Shown here one piece after another: positions 35,506 to 48,309 of a stretch of DNA of 64,000 bases. The notes under the pieces were generated by a model that made no database searches, had not been told where the DNA came from, and worked only from the letters and a program-made list of their open reading frames with translations. Source of the DNA: Diphasiastrum complanatum (Eukaryota > Streptophyta > Lycopodiopsida > Lycopodiales > Lycopodiaceae); contig CM055097.1 of the NCBI GenBank assembly GCA_029204225.1, forward strand, positions 7,461,676 through 7,525,675, read 5' to 3'. The position numbers were made by a program, and so were the translations under genes. How positions within the stretch are numbered: position 1 is the stretch's first letter; each line of letters starts with the position of its first letter.

Positions 35506-36740
35506 TTATTCTCCATTCTTACTAATTGACTAATCCATCTTAATCCCCATCTATTGTTTATCCAGTTCTGCAGATTTTCTCGTGTTTTTATATAGTCTAC
35601 AGATTTACAAGTGTTTTTACACAGTGTGCAGAAATACACGGAGTTTGACAACAGTGTCGCATTTTTCGCCTGTCACGATTTACAAGTAAAATTACAGTGT
35701 CGTATTTTTCGCATTTTAGCGACACTGTCGCCTGTCAGGATTTACAAGTAAATTTGCAAAGTCGCATTTTTTGCATTTTCCAAAGTGCCTCAAATGTTAA
35801 GGAAATGACTCTGGCAAGGTGTGGGCCTACTCTAGATGAGATTTAAGGACACCGTCGGCTTTTTCACAAAAAAACTGACACTGTCGTCTTTTTGTGACAC
35901 TGTTGTTTGTGGCAGTTTTAGTTCATTTCTGCAGAGTGACAGTTTTGGTTCATTTCTGCAGACAGACAGTTGACGGCCAATTTTCACCGCTTATCAACAA
36001 TCAATTTCTGAGAAAGAACTGGATGAATGCCAATGGACATCAGCCAACTGGCAATCGCATTTGACGACCTAATTACTTAGTATAAAACAGCTGTTCATAC
36101 ATCTCTTTTCAAGATCTGAAATGTTATTGTGAATTGTGAAGGGGCTGAGTGTTATTACATGACACTTCCTGCGCTCTTATCAAGCAGATCATTCACAACC
36201 AAAAAGTATTGTTGTTAGTTCTCTTTCAAGCTTTCAAGTTTGAACTCTCTTGAGCATTCTAGCTCAGTCTTTTAGAGATTCATTTTAGAGTTGCTATTGC
36301 GCTACTGCTTATCAGCAGAGTTGCTTATTATCAGACTTATTCTAAGTTACTCAGAGACAACTTAAAGTGTGCGGTTTCTATCCGCTATTGTCTTGCACTC
36401 ATTAGCATCTGATTTTATTTTTCTGAATCAATACTATCTTCTGATTGCATTCAGTATATGTTGGAATGCATGCATCTCTGTATTGGTTTTGTAACTGATA
36501 GAATTTGTCTGAGAATTCAATACTTTATGTTTGGCTATGTAATCACTTAGTATCTAGTGATTTCAAAGTTAGTTGCTAAAGATAGAACATGATTTCATCA
36601 GTACTACTTTGTTCAATTTTTGGTAGGCGTAATCATGCATTAGAAGTAGGTAGTTTCCGCATTATATTTCCATCCTATTTCCGACATACTTCATTCAATG
36701 ACTATCTTTTCACACTATCATATGATTCTACGAAGTCTGT
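35500..36740 (+). repeat. LTR, plus orientation, inverted relative to 28165-29445
   Basis: It matches the reverse complement of 28165-29445 across about 1.2 kb with roughly 70-80 percent similarity by eye, including the CTCTTGAGCATTCTAGCTCA block near 36250 and a TGTCGCATTTTT block near 35652. It begins inside the copia gag. The right end is approximate. No primer site or coding region follows, so it behaves as a solo or truncated LTR. Confidence 0.7.
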
Positions 36741-36849
36741 ATATGACTGCTTCTCCTCCAATGCTAGTCTATGCTCAGACTCAGACGTGTATAAGGTGCA
36801 ACAACGCTCTCATCTTGCAAATCTCTCTCTTTAGAACGAACACTATGAC

Positions 36850-37516
36850 ATATATTAGTGTTGTCAATGTTTGTATAACACTATGACAATGATCACTCAA
36901 GGAGGAAGGCCCCTCAACCATGTTCTCTTCATAGCTAGTATTCATGGTATGGGCTCAAAACACCAACAACTTTCACAACTCCAACCATCCTCATTATCAC
37001 AAAATGAAGAAGCTAATTGAGAAACTCTTAGCCATGGTTCAGCACAAATATCATCTCTTACAGCAACGATGATAGAATCTTACATAGGAAGAACACTCAC
37101 TCAGAGCCCATTCTCACACAAGGAGCAGAGTTTCTTCAATCTATACCATCCCAAACTCTTCTTTTCACTCTCTCTCTCACAATGACTCCTTCACAGTAGC
37201 AGCATAACAAGGCAGCATAACAAGGGAACTAGATTACTGGACTTCTTTTCTTCCTCTCAGGTCTTCACCAAGTGAAACAATGTAGATTCCTCAACAACAG
37301 CATAATAGAGCTAGTAGACACATGTGGTGCCTCCCTTCTCCTTATGCATATCAACACAATAGAATAGCATAACACAACAGCTTTGTAGAGCATCAAAACA
37401 AAACAAGAGCATCCACATTCTTTCTCTCTAAACTCCTCACGGGTGTGTAACTCAATGTTTTGGTGTCTTTTTATAGAGGGTGGTAGGAAGCCATCCTTCA
37501 AATAGCCGTTTTGTCA
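36850..37516 (-). repeat. 3' LTR of the minus-strand copia element
   Basis: In minus sense it begins TGACAAAACGGCTATTTGAAG at 37516, directly after the polypurine tract. About 40 bp in is a TATA box, CTATAAAAAGACACC (near 37470). The left end (about 36850) is not firmly set, since no second LTR copy is present in the window. Confidence 0.65.
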
Positions 37517-39174
37517 TTCTCCACTCCTTTCTCCCTTTTCAGCATGTGAATTTGGTGCATTTCGAGGTCTTCCACGGTTGCTAATGCAATCAGAGTCCTG
37601 GTTGATTGCATCTTGACGACAGGACTGAAATTTTTTTGGTAATCCACTCCTTGGACTTGAGTGAATCCCTTAGCCACCAACCGTGCTTTCCATTTAGCAA
37701 TGAAACCATCAGAGTTGATTTTCTTCTTGAAGATCCATTTGTTGTCGATAACTCTCTTGTGAGTGGGGAAGTCGACCAGTGTCCAGGTCTGATTCATCAA
37801 AAGTGAGTTGTACTCGCCTTCCATAGCATCTTGCCACATCATAGCATCCTTGGAGTTAATTGCTTTGGCTAGGCTCTCTAGTTCTTCTAATGAAGTCCAG
37901 AATGATTGAGGTGCATACCTCTCAGGAACTGTCCGAGTCCATGAGGATCTGCGGACGTTGGGTTGACTAGGATGCGCTGATTCTTCTTTTTGAACTTCTC
38001 CAGATCTGCTCGAGCTTGCTTGGTCTAGTCTGGTGACAGGTACTGTCTGTTGCTCGGCTTCTATAGCTGTAACTACATGTTTTGTAGAAGAATCATCAAC
38101 GTTGGAAGGTTGAATGCTGCGTAGAATAGGATGAGATAACATAGCATCATCTATCAATGGCTGTTTGAAATCATAATATGCATGTTCTTGAAATATTACA
38201 TTCCTAGAGACAAACACTACATTGGTGGATGGATCATAAACTTTACAAGCTTTATGTTCATCAGGATAGCCAATGAAAATACATTTATTTGTCCTATGAT
38301 CTAGCTTCTTCCTAAGTTGTTTAGGAATGTGAACAAAACATATACAACCAAAGATTTTTAAATGGATGACACTAGGCTTGTGCCCAAGCCAAACTTCATA
38401 AGGAGTTTTGTTGTTGATGGCTTTGGTGCTAGAGCTATTCTGCACGTAACAGGCTGTGGCAGTAGCTTCTATCCATAACTTCGCAGGTAGATGTGCTTGA
38501 TGTAGCATTAATCTGGTTGAGTTGAGAAGAGTTTGGCTCTTCCTTTCTGCAATCCCATTCTGTTGAGGTGAATAGGAAGTAGTGAACTGTCTTTTGATGC
38601 CATGTTCAGCCAAGTAGTCGGACATCTCGTTGGAGATGTATTCGCCGCCACCATCAATTCGGAGTGCCTTCACTTTTCTAGACATTTGTGTCGCAGCCAT
38701 GGCCTTGAATCTCCTGAAACATTCAAAGGCTTCAGATTTGTGCTTAGTGAACATGACTGTAGACCATCTGAAGTAATCATCTATGAAAGTAATAAAATAG
38801 ACTGCATCTCCTAAGGATGGAGTTGGCATTGGACCACAAAGATCGCTATGTACAAGATCTAATACATGCTTTGCTTTGATGGAATGTGATTTTGGAAACT
38901 TGCTTCTAGAGTGCTTCCCATAGATGCATGATTCACAAAAGAAATATTTCCTATCTAATGAAGATGGGAAATTCAAACAATCATTCAAATTATTACAAAG
39001 CATATAAGAAAGTGATCTTGTATTCATGTGTCCAAATTGACTATGCCATAGAACAACATTGTCATTCACATTTTCATTAGAGATACTAGCTAGTGCAACT
39101 GAAGTAGAGAGTACGTAAAGGTTCCCGACTCTAGTGCAGAAGTCAGAGGAGTATTTTCCTCGAGTATTGTACAA
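37498..39174 (-). pseudogene. copia integrase and RT N-terminus, internally deleted (558 codons open)
   Basis: Domains in order: gag-pre-integrase HHCC (His44, His49, Cys80, Cys83 in LWHSQFGHM and FFCESC); integrase core with Asp111 (HSDLCGPM), Asp174 (RIDGGGEY) and Glu210 (QNGIAERK), a D-D-35-E arrangement; an integrase C-terminal TPYEVWLG/LKIFGCICFVH block; IFIGYPDEHKA; then the RT start WTLVDFPTHKR, NKWIFKKKINSDG, KARLVAKGFTQVQGVDY and FSPVVKMQSTR to LEMHQ. There RT stops: the frame passes straight into polypurine-tract codons (MLKREKGVEN) and the LTR. The RT palm, thumb and all of RNase H are deleted with the frame kept open. The 558-codon open frame suggests a fairly young copy. It joins the protease frame by a frameshift. 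Confidence 0.92.
37517..37541 (-). other. Polypurine tract of the minus-strand copia element
   Basis: Minus-strand GAAAAGGGAGAAAGGAGTGG and following purines end directly at the LTR TG. This is the second-strand primer site that normally follows pol. Confidence 0.8.
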
Positions 39175-39512
39175 TGCTCAGATGAGAAAGTAACAGTGTA
39201 GCCCTCATCAGTTATCTTAGAGACTGATAACAGGTTCTTTGATAGTTGAGGAACATGAAGGACGTTGGGAACACAAATGGATAGATTGTTGTTGAATGTG
39301 ATATTGATTGGTCCTTTGCCTTCCACGCGTATGGTGCTTGAATCTCCGAGGTAGATAAATTGGTCTCTACTGTAAGTTGTGTACTCTGTAAACCATTCCT
39401 TGTGAGAGGTCATGTGTTGGGTAGCGCTGCTATCTAGGTACCAGCTATCACAATCTTCGTTGTTGTTGTTGTAAGCCATTAACAAATGTGTGTCTTGCTC
39501 CTTGAAGTCCAC
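39090..39512 (-). pseudogene. copia protease / gag-pre-integrase linker
   Basis: 140 codons containing SWYLDSSATQHMTSHKEWF (the copia protease active site is usually D-S-G-A; here D-S-S-A), IYLGDSSTIRVEGKG, VLHVPQLSKNLLSVSKITDEG and an HCTILE-like strand. It overlaps the start of the integrase frame by 85 bases in a different frame, so a small indel separates them. The protease would feed the integrase/RT polyprotein in a working element. Confidence 0.88.
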
Positions 39513-39895
39513 CGTGTTGGAGGAGTCTGGCTGCTACTATTGTTGTTGTTTCTTTGCCTCGTTATAAATCCTGATGCGACACTCCTTGATGTCGTGATTA
39601 GCTCGTTTGCAATATCTATAGAAGAGCTTCTTCCGCGATCCACCATGCTGAGTTTGAGCGTGAGACTTCTACTGTTGCTGCTGCACTTGATTCTTGCCCT
39701 TGGAATGATGAGCCATGGATTTGTCTTTGATGGACAGGCTGCTAGTCTTTCTCCGCATTTCTTCTTGAAGAAGATGACCAATCACCTTTTAAAGGGTGAG
39801 GTCCGATTGTGTGGAGATCATCACCACAAAGTGCTCATAGGACTTTGAAGAGAAGAAAGCAAGGTCATAACCGCATCATCATCTTGAATAGCATT
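39512..39895 (-). pseudogene. copia gag C-terminal part with degraded zinc knuckle
   Basis: The minus strand reads VIGHLLQEEMRRK..., a Lys/Gln-rich linker, then KKLFYRYCKRANHDIKECRI near 39570-39625. This is a C-x2-C-x4-H-x4-C knuckle in which the first Cys is replaced by Tyr. Frameshifts near 39785 and 39830 and a stop near 39537 break the frame. Upstream of about 39895 the similarity ends; the gag N-terminus and 5' LTR are not present. Confidence 0.75.
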
Positions 39896-39899
39896 CTTG

Positions 39900-42800
39900 C
39901 TACAATATATATAAAAGAAAAGAAAAACATCCCTATTGACCTCTACAAGATTGCCAAAACATCATGAACCCATGTGATAGGGCACATGGCACATCATTGA
40001 AATTTGGTATTCGTTATACCTCTCAAAGGCCAATTTGAACTTATTTCACCAGCCTTTGCAGTTTTGGGTTGTCAACATTTCAAAGTGCAAAATTTACAAT
40101 AAAACCATCACTTTGAAATTCCAAAATATCTCTTTAAAGTTGTGAATTGATTAGGGTACTTATAAATGTTGTGATACATCATTGACTCCTTCCAACATGC
40201 AATATCCATATCTTAAGCCTTACAATAATTACATTATAAGCCATAAGCTGATTATATTGGACCTCAATTTGCACCGCAATATTTATAACTCAAGAGAAAT
40301 TGTAATTACAAACATCAAACAAGCCCACTTGCAATATTCTTAAAGGAATCACATTGCAAGTACATACTTCAAACACTTCAACCAACTTGCATAAATTGTA
40401 ACTTAACCCTTAAGGAAATCATATTGCAATTTCAAATTTCAAACACTCATTATGGGGGAATGGAATCAATTTTGCATGGATGGAGGACCAAGTCATATTA
40501 CCCCCTCCATTTTTTGTCTTTCTTCATCGCAATTTCACACAAAAACATGCATGATGGCTCTTCATCCTCTATCCTCTATCCTATTGCAACTAACATAATG
40601 TTCTTTGAGCATGAACATTGCTAAAGATGTCACCGAAATAGTATGTGAAGGGCTAGCATGACTATCGAATTTCAACACAAGGCACATGAACCTAACATAT
40701 TACATCCCAAGTTCACATTCACAAAGAGGAGTGAAAATTTCCAAATATCTCACCTACTGAATGAGCCAAAAGATTCTTTCGATGATGGAACTAGGATATG
40801 TGTGTGTGTGTGAAATCTGAAAGTTGACTAAATTTAACTATCTTCTAAGGTCTACTAACTAATAGTTATCCATTTACTAGCTTATAGGGCCATAAAGAGA
40901 GCTCCATCTTCATGAATAAAGGTAATGGAACCTTTTGGGCCCTATGAAGCTTTACAAGCCTTTATTGAAGTGTGTAAATTAAATAATGTAGTATATTCAT
41001 ACAAATAATCTAACATGTGTGCTCTCCTTGTATCCTCTTGCAGTAATCTTGCTATCACAAAGTCATCTCAAGGAATTAGATTGACTTTTAAATCCATGAT
41101 CAAGCCATAATATGACACAAGAAAGCACCCAAACCTTGCTTTCGCACAACTACTCCAACAACAACTCATTCTTCATAGTGTCTACAAAGCTTTCACATGC
41201 TTGATGATGTTATTACCTTCATACATTCTAATACTCATGGAATTCTTCTTGAGAAGCAATGTACTTGACTTGACAAATTCATGGTTTCAAATTGTATCTC
41301 ACAATTTTCCATCACCTCCTTTGCAGATAAAAAATGTTGCATTCACATGTCTTGATGGTGAATCTCTTATTACTACGCAAATTGTGGAATATGTTTGTGT
41401 TTTCTTTTGCACGGAAGTCCAAGAGCTCCTCATATTGATCGATTCTCCATTCTACTTAGAGCATTCCAAAAAAAACATATTTCCTCTTGATTTGTTGATT
41501 GATTCTCCATTTCAGTTAGAGCATTCCACGAAAACATATTTCCTCTAGAACCATTTTGCTTCCATATCGAAATCTTTTTATCTCAAATCCCTCAATTAAT
41601 CTAGGGTTTCTAACTATAAAATATTTTTCCATGTTCTCAAAGGGACGAATAAAACTCAAAACCTCAAAGCAATTGGCCCATAGTCTATTGTTTAGATATC
41701 TTTAGGCAAGTAGGTCTAACTTGCAAGTTAGTCCTCTACTTTTCATTCTTTATCAACCAATTTCAATAGAGCTATATAGTTTGATATAGGATCTTAGATA
41801 TAGAAGATTCATTTACCAAAAGAGATTTATAAACATTACTCTAGCTTGACAAAGTTGAAAGACCCTATTCTTATTTCTTTTGTGATAGTATCTTTTCATC
41901 TCCTATTAAAAAGAGTTCATTGAATTAACATTTTTCCATGATTTTGGCATGATTAATTTAACTAACAACTATCCACTTATTTTCTATATTGTGACACTTT
42001 TTAAGCTACACTTGCTAGTTCCATTACATGGTCCCTAATTGCTTTTTGTTCCATTTCTCACCATGATTGTTGAGTTGTGCATGTTGTCAAGATCTAAAAA
42101 TGAGTCAAATATCACTTCACATAAACTCCCTAGATAGCTTATATTTGTTCCTTTATATGAATGATGAACATCAAAATCTTATTAGATTCAATAGTGCCAT
42201 CATCTTACCCCTTCAAAGTAAAATGATTGTCCTCAATAAACTTACTCATGTATCATTCTTCATCTCAATTTGTTCACATCTTTTGTTACAAGTCATTGCA
42301 ATCTACAAGATGGCATGACTTATATATTTTTCAAGAATTTAAACAGTGATGAGTTTAGTAACCGTGGAAAGGGTTGGAGAACTTTCAACCATGTTATTGA
42401 AATGAGTTATAAAAGATTTACTCAACAATGAGCTAGCCTTCACTTTAGATTTTTTTTTTTTTAAATTGTCCTGTATGATTTAGTATCCTTGCCTTTCATT
42501 ATGTACAATTAACCTTTTACATCCACAAATTATGTCTTTCAAAAATTGGACCATGCAGCAACATTGAGATATCTATCTTTGACATCGGCTACAACTCAAG
42601 CGTGCACCTTTGTGTGCAAATTGCAACCACTTTTATCCAACTCTATGATTGCATGGGATACCAATCTAGAAATTTAAAGTCTTATCCATGTTTGATTTGC
42701 ACCTAGAATCAATAAAGCACTACCTACATACTCACATGTGACCTTAAAAAAGAGGTTTCACAACCACACATATTCTCATTCCATATTGTAGAAACTTCTA

Positions 42801-45780
42801 CCCCTCATCTATCCTCACATTTAAGTGGATACTTATGCTAGTTCTTGTCTCATTATAAGTGGGGATGCAATATAAATATGAACTCAATCTCTTTGCACAA
42901 CTCTAAGGGAGAATTGTCAATCATCATGATTAAATATTAGGAATGACAATTTCTCCTAGAGAAACAGTTTATAGCAACCAAAATGGAAAACTCACTTCCA
43001 AATCAAAATATGACAATATTATTGTATTATATTGATCGTGCATGCAACAAGTACTAATTGTGAGTTTATGCCTAAGATTCTTTACTTATACTTGCTAATA
43101 ATCAAGACAACTTTTCAAAGATTGATTATTCAATTATATTTGGTAACATCTCTTAGCAAGGAAAAGTATATTCTCGTTGTTGAATTTTTAGTGTAGTATC
43201 AACATTTGCAATATATGTAGGTCTCATTGAATCTCACACATGTCTATTTTATTAGTATAAGCTCCATTTTGTAGATTTCTTAATGGGCTCTTCACCTAGC
43301 CCCACATTTGTGTAAAACTTGTAGCCATTATCATGAATTGTGTAATGGAATTGTTGCAACCGCATCTAGAAACCTGATAAAAAAGCATCATTGAAGCCTC
43401 CAATTTCCCTACTCCATAAGCCACTTGCTAGTCGAATTTTGGTGGTGAATTTGCATACGTGTTACTGTCAAAAAATATAGGACAAGTTTAGTTTCATTGC
43501 AAGAGAATTTCTAGATTTGAACATGTCATATAGCACATTTGTGATAGACAAAATTATACAAAAAGAATGAGACTATGAAAAAGTACTTTAACATGTATGA
43601 AGGTTGGAAATCTTCATGTATCATCCAAAAAACATCTTTTGAAATAAAAGTGTGAAAAGTATTGACAACTCTTCATAGAAATAGAAATTATGGATTTTAT
43701 AAATTTATGATTGAATGCACTCCATGATCTAGCAATATAAACATAGCCTTCATACATTGGTGTCATTTTTTTGAACGCACATTTTGGTGTCAAAAGTTAG
43801 ACACTCCATCTACCATGCCCTTCAACGATAAAATCAAAAGTTTGGAATGACTACAAAAATATTATCAGTATGTAAGAGGTAAAACCAATCTAGTTCTTTC
43901 AAAAATGTAATATAGCTACATATATTCAACTCCTTCATGCCAACATAATTCTCCTCATGATCACATACATAGACTCTCAACATTATCATTTGATGCAAAA
44001 AATGGAGTTGAAAGTGAAGTATGTTATGATTTGCTACCTAAAAAGAATGAGAAAAAGAGCTCTTGCATAGCCATCCACATAGACATCAAAGCATGAAGTT
44101 GTAGCATTTACAATATTACCTACCAGTTGTACGCATATCAAGACATTACAAGACTAAGTGCAATATTTTATACACCTTTCAAAAAGCTTTGCTATGAAAG
44201 GCAACATTGACAAGATAAGATGTAACTTCTTGATTGTCCCAATTGTAAAGTTAGTGTGAGATAGTTGATCTAAGAAAAGACAATATTGTCCAAATTGTTG
44301 AATAGTAAGTCAAGTTTTTTAGCCTTATATAATAGACCACCAGATTGTGGCAAGAAATTAATGTGCATCCAAAACTAAAAACTAAATCTAAGAAAATCAA
44401 TATAGTTCATCACGATCTAAGTGACTTTCAATTTGAGTGGAATACATCAAATAGAAAAAATATGTCAACATAAACAAGCTATGAAAAGGCCAAGAAGGAT
44501 GTATCTTTAAGTCAAGTAAACGTTTTGAAGGAATAGGTAAGTGAGGAATGCCTAAACATATGAGTACAAAAGTTTGAAATAGCAGTGAGCTTTTAAGAAC
44601 ATCACAGTCAATAACAATAGAGAAGGGAACATAATTGATGGACATTACCTCCCAAAATAAACGAGAAATATTCGAAGGTCCAAGATCAAGGTTGGTGAAC
44701 ATACTACTTTGCAAAAGGTAACCATAGTCAGAAAGCACTCCAAAAGATTATTCCTACAATGCGGAACCCTTGTGCTAATGAAGATGGTTAATAGGTATAC
44801 ACTAGACAAAACTAGTAATAGAATAGTGAAGTCTACTAAAGGTGAAAGCTTGAAGTGATCAATGATGAGTATGAATGCAAACTATTCCCTAGTAAGTAAC
44901 CTAAGCTAAAAACAAAATACTTATAAATTGAACTAGAGATTGAACGTAAAAATCTAACTTCTCATAAGCTGCAGTTTCCATAACTTACCTCATATGCTTA
45001 TCTTCATAGTAGTCAATGCTTTCATCCTCGTATGCAGTTTCAAAAGTATTTAGTACATCTAACACACACTCATATGGGGTTGAATGTATGTCAAATAATT
45101 CTGCAACAATAAAGAAAACAGATTAGAAGATGCAAGGAAAACACCAAAATAGTTTATAGAAATTACCGATAAAGAGAATCATATTCTTGATTATAGATAG
45201 ATGAATGCCACACAAAACAATCTACTGGATTTTAAAAGTGATCTTAATCCATAGCCAAAAATATCGTATAGCATTATTGCAACACACCAAGAAGTTTTGG
45301 AGGGAGTTGTCTCGAAGCTTCAAAATTAACTGTTATGGTGTATATAATAAGTTAGATCATGTTACAGGCAACTTCTTGTACTGTTCATAAAACTTTCTAA
45401 ATAGCACACATAGTTTTGTTAGTGCCATAATAGGTGATCTAAAAATTGCCAAAACTCTGAATTTTCGAACTTCTGAAAGAACGTGGAAAAAAGGAAGGGA
45501 TAATTTGAAGCTCTGGAAAATTTGGACATGTTATGCGAACTGATTCAAGAATAGATTCAAAAGCCAAAAGTCGAGGTTTGTTCGATGGACTCCTTAGCCC
45601 CAGAATTTGCAATCTTGTGTCACAAAGGCTCCCATATGTATGATCTGAATATATAAGCAGCTTTGAAATTTATATCATTCTTTAGCTCTGTCAAAGGTAG
45701 CAATAGTGTGCTTCCGCATCTTTAAAGTGACTATGAAATAGCTCTTGAAACACTAGAATCTCGACAGGATCCTCTATAGG
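39900..45780. other. AT-rich DNA, no recognisable gene
   Basis: I find no coding family, LTR pair or primer site in these 5.9 kb. Open frames are short and low in coding character (the longest, 41201-41548, is leucine/serine-rich and includes a duplicated segment). A short tandem duplication is visible at about 41439-41548 (GATTCTCCATT...TATTTCCTCT twice, ~60 bp). A poly-T run occurs at about 42452-42465. The segment lies just 3' of the host gene and may hold its 3' untranslated region at the right edge. Confidence 0.55.
41439..41548. repeat. Two-copy tandem repeat, ~60 bp
   Basis: GATTCTCCATTCTACTTAGA... and GATTCTCCATTTCAGTTAGA..., each followed by GCATTCCA(A/C)(A/G)AAAACATATTTCCTCT. Near-identical, so relatively recent. 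Confidence 0.75.
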
Positions 45781-45954
45781 GAATGATCTATATGCACAGG
45801 TAAAATCATCAATGTGGGGGGCGAATTTGAGTCAAGCAATCTGTGTTTTGCCAACTACCTTACCAGTGCATTGTAAGACATGATTCTGGTTATACAGACA
45901 GGGAGCTTGCTAACAAACACGACGTTGACAAAACAAGGAAAGTGATAAGCAAAC
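45780..45954 (-). other. Uncertain 3' end of the CCCH/RRM gene
   Basis: After the donor at 45954/45953 the next acceptor-like site is AACCAG before AATCATGTC (about 45886). It is followed by a good donor (CTG|GTAAGG, near 45864) and another acceptor (AACACAG, near 45844). Using both places a TGA across the second junction; skipping the small exon ends the protein after about ten residues. A downstream frame reading LLDSNSPPT resembles the LPDSPFAS-type tail of family members but is in the phase that needs the stop to be avoided. I cannot choose between these. Confidence 0.35.
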
Positions 45955-48309
45955 CTTCACTCCTTGATTCAAAGTCGTCTGATTGAGGTTCTTCATACAT
46001 AGAAGGTATCTGCTGCAACCGGATATGAGAATTTGAGTTCTTGGCCTCCATATTTTGCTTTTGGATGTTGGCTAGATGCAAAAGAGCAAGCTTCTGTTGG
46101 AGAGCCGTCACTGGGTCTTGTTCGCCTTCAGCTATCTGTCTTCTAAGTAGCTGCTTGTAGATCTCTGAAGCTGGCAAAAATACAATATTTAGACGTCAGT
46201 AGTCTAATAGGTCATATTAAACGATTGATTATCTGAAGATTCGTACAGCTTTCTATTTTGTTTAATCTGCTTGTCAACCTGTTCGTGAGGAGTCAGGCTG
46301 GAATCATGTTTAGGCTCTCTTAAGAAGGGATTATGATGTATATCTTTGAGCTCATCAAGTCCTTCCAATGGAGATGTGACATAAGACTGGCTTATAAGCA
46401 ACAACAAAAGAGGAATTAGAGTTGAAGGTTTTGCTACCTTCATAGCCATGGCTTGTTTCTATGTTATGAGCATACGGGTATTTAAGCAGCTCCAATCGCT
46501 CCAAATATTTTCTTGAAATACATACACAAAACTACAGTGAGCTTGAATATCTGTAACTGAATCAGTGTTCCATGAGCTGCCAAGTCCGAAAGGAATAATA
46601 TACCTCAAAGCAAATAGCACTTACAAAACTTGAAACTAATACAAAAGTTTACTGAGTTTAGTAGAATTATTGAAGGAACCTCCACTGAGAGTTGGCAGGC
46701 GTGTGATAATGCATTTGAAAAATGTAAATCGAGCCACGATGACAACTGAACCAAAGTACATGCAACATCTTATACCTTTCAGCAAGCTTGGCTTTTTCTT
46801 TGTATGGTTTCACTAGAACACGTTCTTCCATGATATAATGAGGATTTCCTTCTGACAAAACTTTCCTTACTGTCTCTGCGTAGGTGAAGGTTACAAATCC
46901 AAACATTCTCTTTTGTTGGTTTGGTATTCTCACATCTTGGACAGGCCCGAACGTTCTGTAAGGAAAAGCGTATTACAATACACTCGGTTCATAATAAAAT
47001 AGCAGCATCCCACTTTGGTCTCAAGTTCGAGCCTCCCCTTGGAAACCAAGAAGCATAATAAAATAGCAGCATCCCACAGATACCAGAGACTTACGTGAAA
47101 TAATCACTGGCATTTTCCTCAGTGAAGGTGCTTTCTGCAGGAAAGGTTAGATAGATTTGACGCGAGCTGGAATTGAAGGCATCTGTGGCGTCTAAAGAGC
47201 CTCCTGTATATGCCATAAATTTGGCCGTATCTTCCGCCAGAATTGCAGCATACTGGCCATGAGGCCTGTGGAGCCACAACCCATTTCAGTCAAACGGAGA
47301 TTATTGCATATCAAAGATAATGGTACTGCTCCACAAAAATAAGACGCTTTCTTTTTCAATGAAACATGTAAACATCCTATGGACAAAGCAGATTAGTCAA
47401 CAATTGTTAGATGGATGACTGATTGATGGATAATGTCTGACGTTTGTATCACTAAAGATGAAAATAAATTTGGTTGTATGAATTTGCACTGCAAAGTTGA
47501 TTAGGTGATTCATACCATCTCACAATTGTCACCGTCTTAGGCATTTGAATAAGCAGCTTGATCAGATTGTGGTGTCCAGACTTGCCCGGAGCTGGATGGC
47601 TAAAGTATCTGTCTGCCTGCAGAAGCTTTCCATAGTTATCATAGTAGAGCTGGGGCAAAGTAGCTATGGACACCACAGATCTCCCACGTAGAAGCTCTCT
47701 CAGCTCTTTCTCAAGAACCTCAAATGACCCTATCTCAATACTACCCTCCACTTCCTGATGATCCCTGTTCTGATCCAAGCCTGTAGATAAGCCCACCTTT
47801 TGTTGGATGGATTCATGGACGAATCTGCAAGAACTTCCATGTTTGCAGTAACCCTTGGCAAAGAAACGACAAGGCCTCCATGAAGACAACATAGTGTCTT
47901 TCAACAGCAGCAGCCGTTCCTTGGAAGCTATATTTTGATCATACAACGAGTTGTGATAATGTGGGCTTGTTGGTGATGCAACCCCATTTGCTTCATAAAG
48001 AGCAGATTGACTTTTGGTTGAGAAATTCATGAGGAAGTGGCTACTTTCGGGTGAGATGAATGGACGAGGGCTTAGCTGCTGCTGCTGCTTCAAAGAGGAT
48101 GAAAAGCCAATGGGAGAAGTGATACCCAGCTCCTTTCTAGCTTTAGTGATGAGGGAATGGAGAACAATGTCGGAGCCCAGAGCCAAGCGCAACATTTCCT
48201 GCTCCTCCCACTCCTGAAGGAGCAGATAACCCATGATCTTGAGAACATTATCGGCGTCAAGGCAGTGTACCCTATCGTAGAGCTTCCTTCTAGCTTCTTC
48301 AAGATCCAT
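45955..48309 (-). CDS. CCCH zinc finger and RRM protein (plant C3H46/C3H53-type), 5 coding exons resolved
   Basis: Probable cytoplasmic/nuclear RNA-binding protein of the plant CCCH-RRM family. Exons on the minus strand: 48309-47516, 47265-47095, 46955-46776, 46511-46438, 46170-45955; every junction is GT-AG and phases join without a stop, giving about 478 codons. Residues 1-62 form the conserved N-terminal block ([32 protein letters not shown]). The CCCH finger is at 147-165 (C-x7-C-x5-C-x3-[20 protein letters not shown]). A LOTUS-like helical segment spans about 198-280, crossing the first intron (...[15 protein letters not shown]). The RRM at about 300-376 has RNP2-like IYLTFP and RNP1-like RMFGFVTF. 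Exon 5 encodes a helix ([17 protein letters not shown]). No inactivating change is seen, so the gene looks intact. The last exon is unresolved: a donor follows GAAG at 45955, but the continuation is ambiguous. The start ATG is first in frame after a purine-rich leader. Confidence 0.9.
46978..47077. repeat. Short direct repeat in intron 2
   Basis: CATAATAAAATAGCAGCATC and four further bases occur at 46990-47013 and again at 47054-47077, within the intron between the second and third coding exons. The spacer has GGTCTCAAGTTCGAGCCT, similar to a tRNA-type B box, so a SINE scrap is possible but unproven. Confidence 0.6.

Noticed and set aside
46204-46449. Minus-strand frame with signal-peptide-like start within the CCCH gene
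   Set aside because: It lies mainly in the intron between coding exons 4 and 5 and is out of phase with exon 4, which overlaps its start and joins exon 5 in frame through a GT-AG pair.
47010-47050. tRNA gene or SINE suggested by a B-box-like GTTCGAGCC
   Set aside because: No matching A box at proper distance, no cloverleaf and no poly-A tail could be found; kept only as a note in the intron repeat entry.
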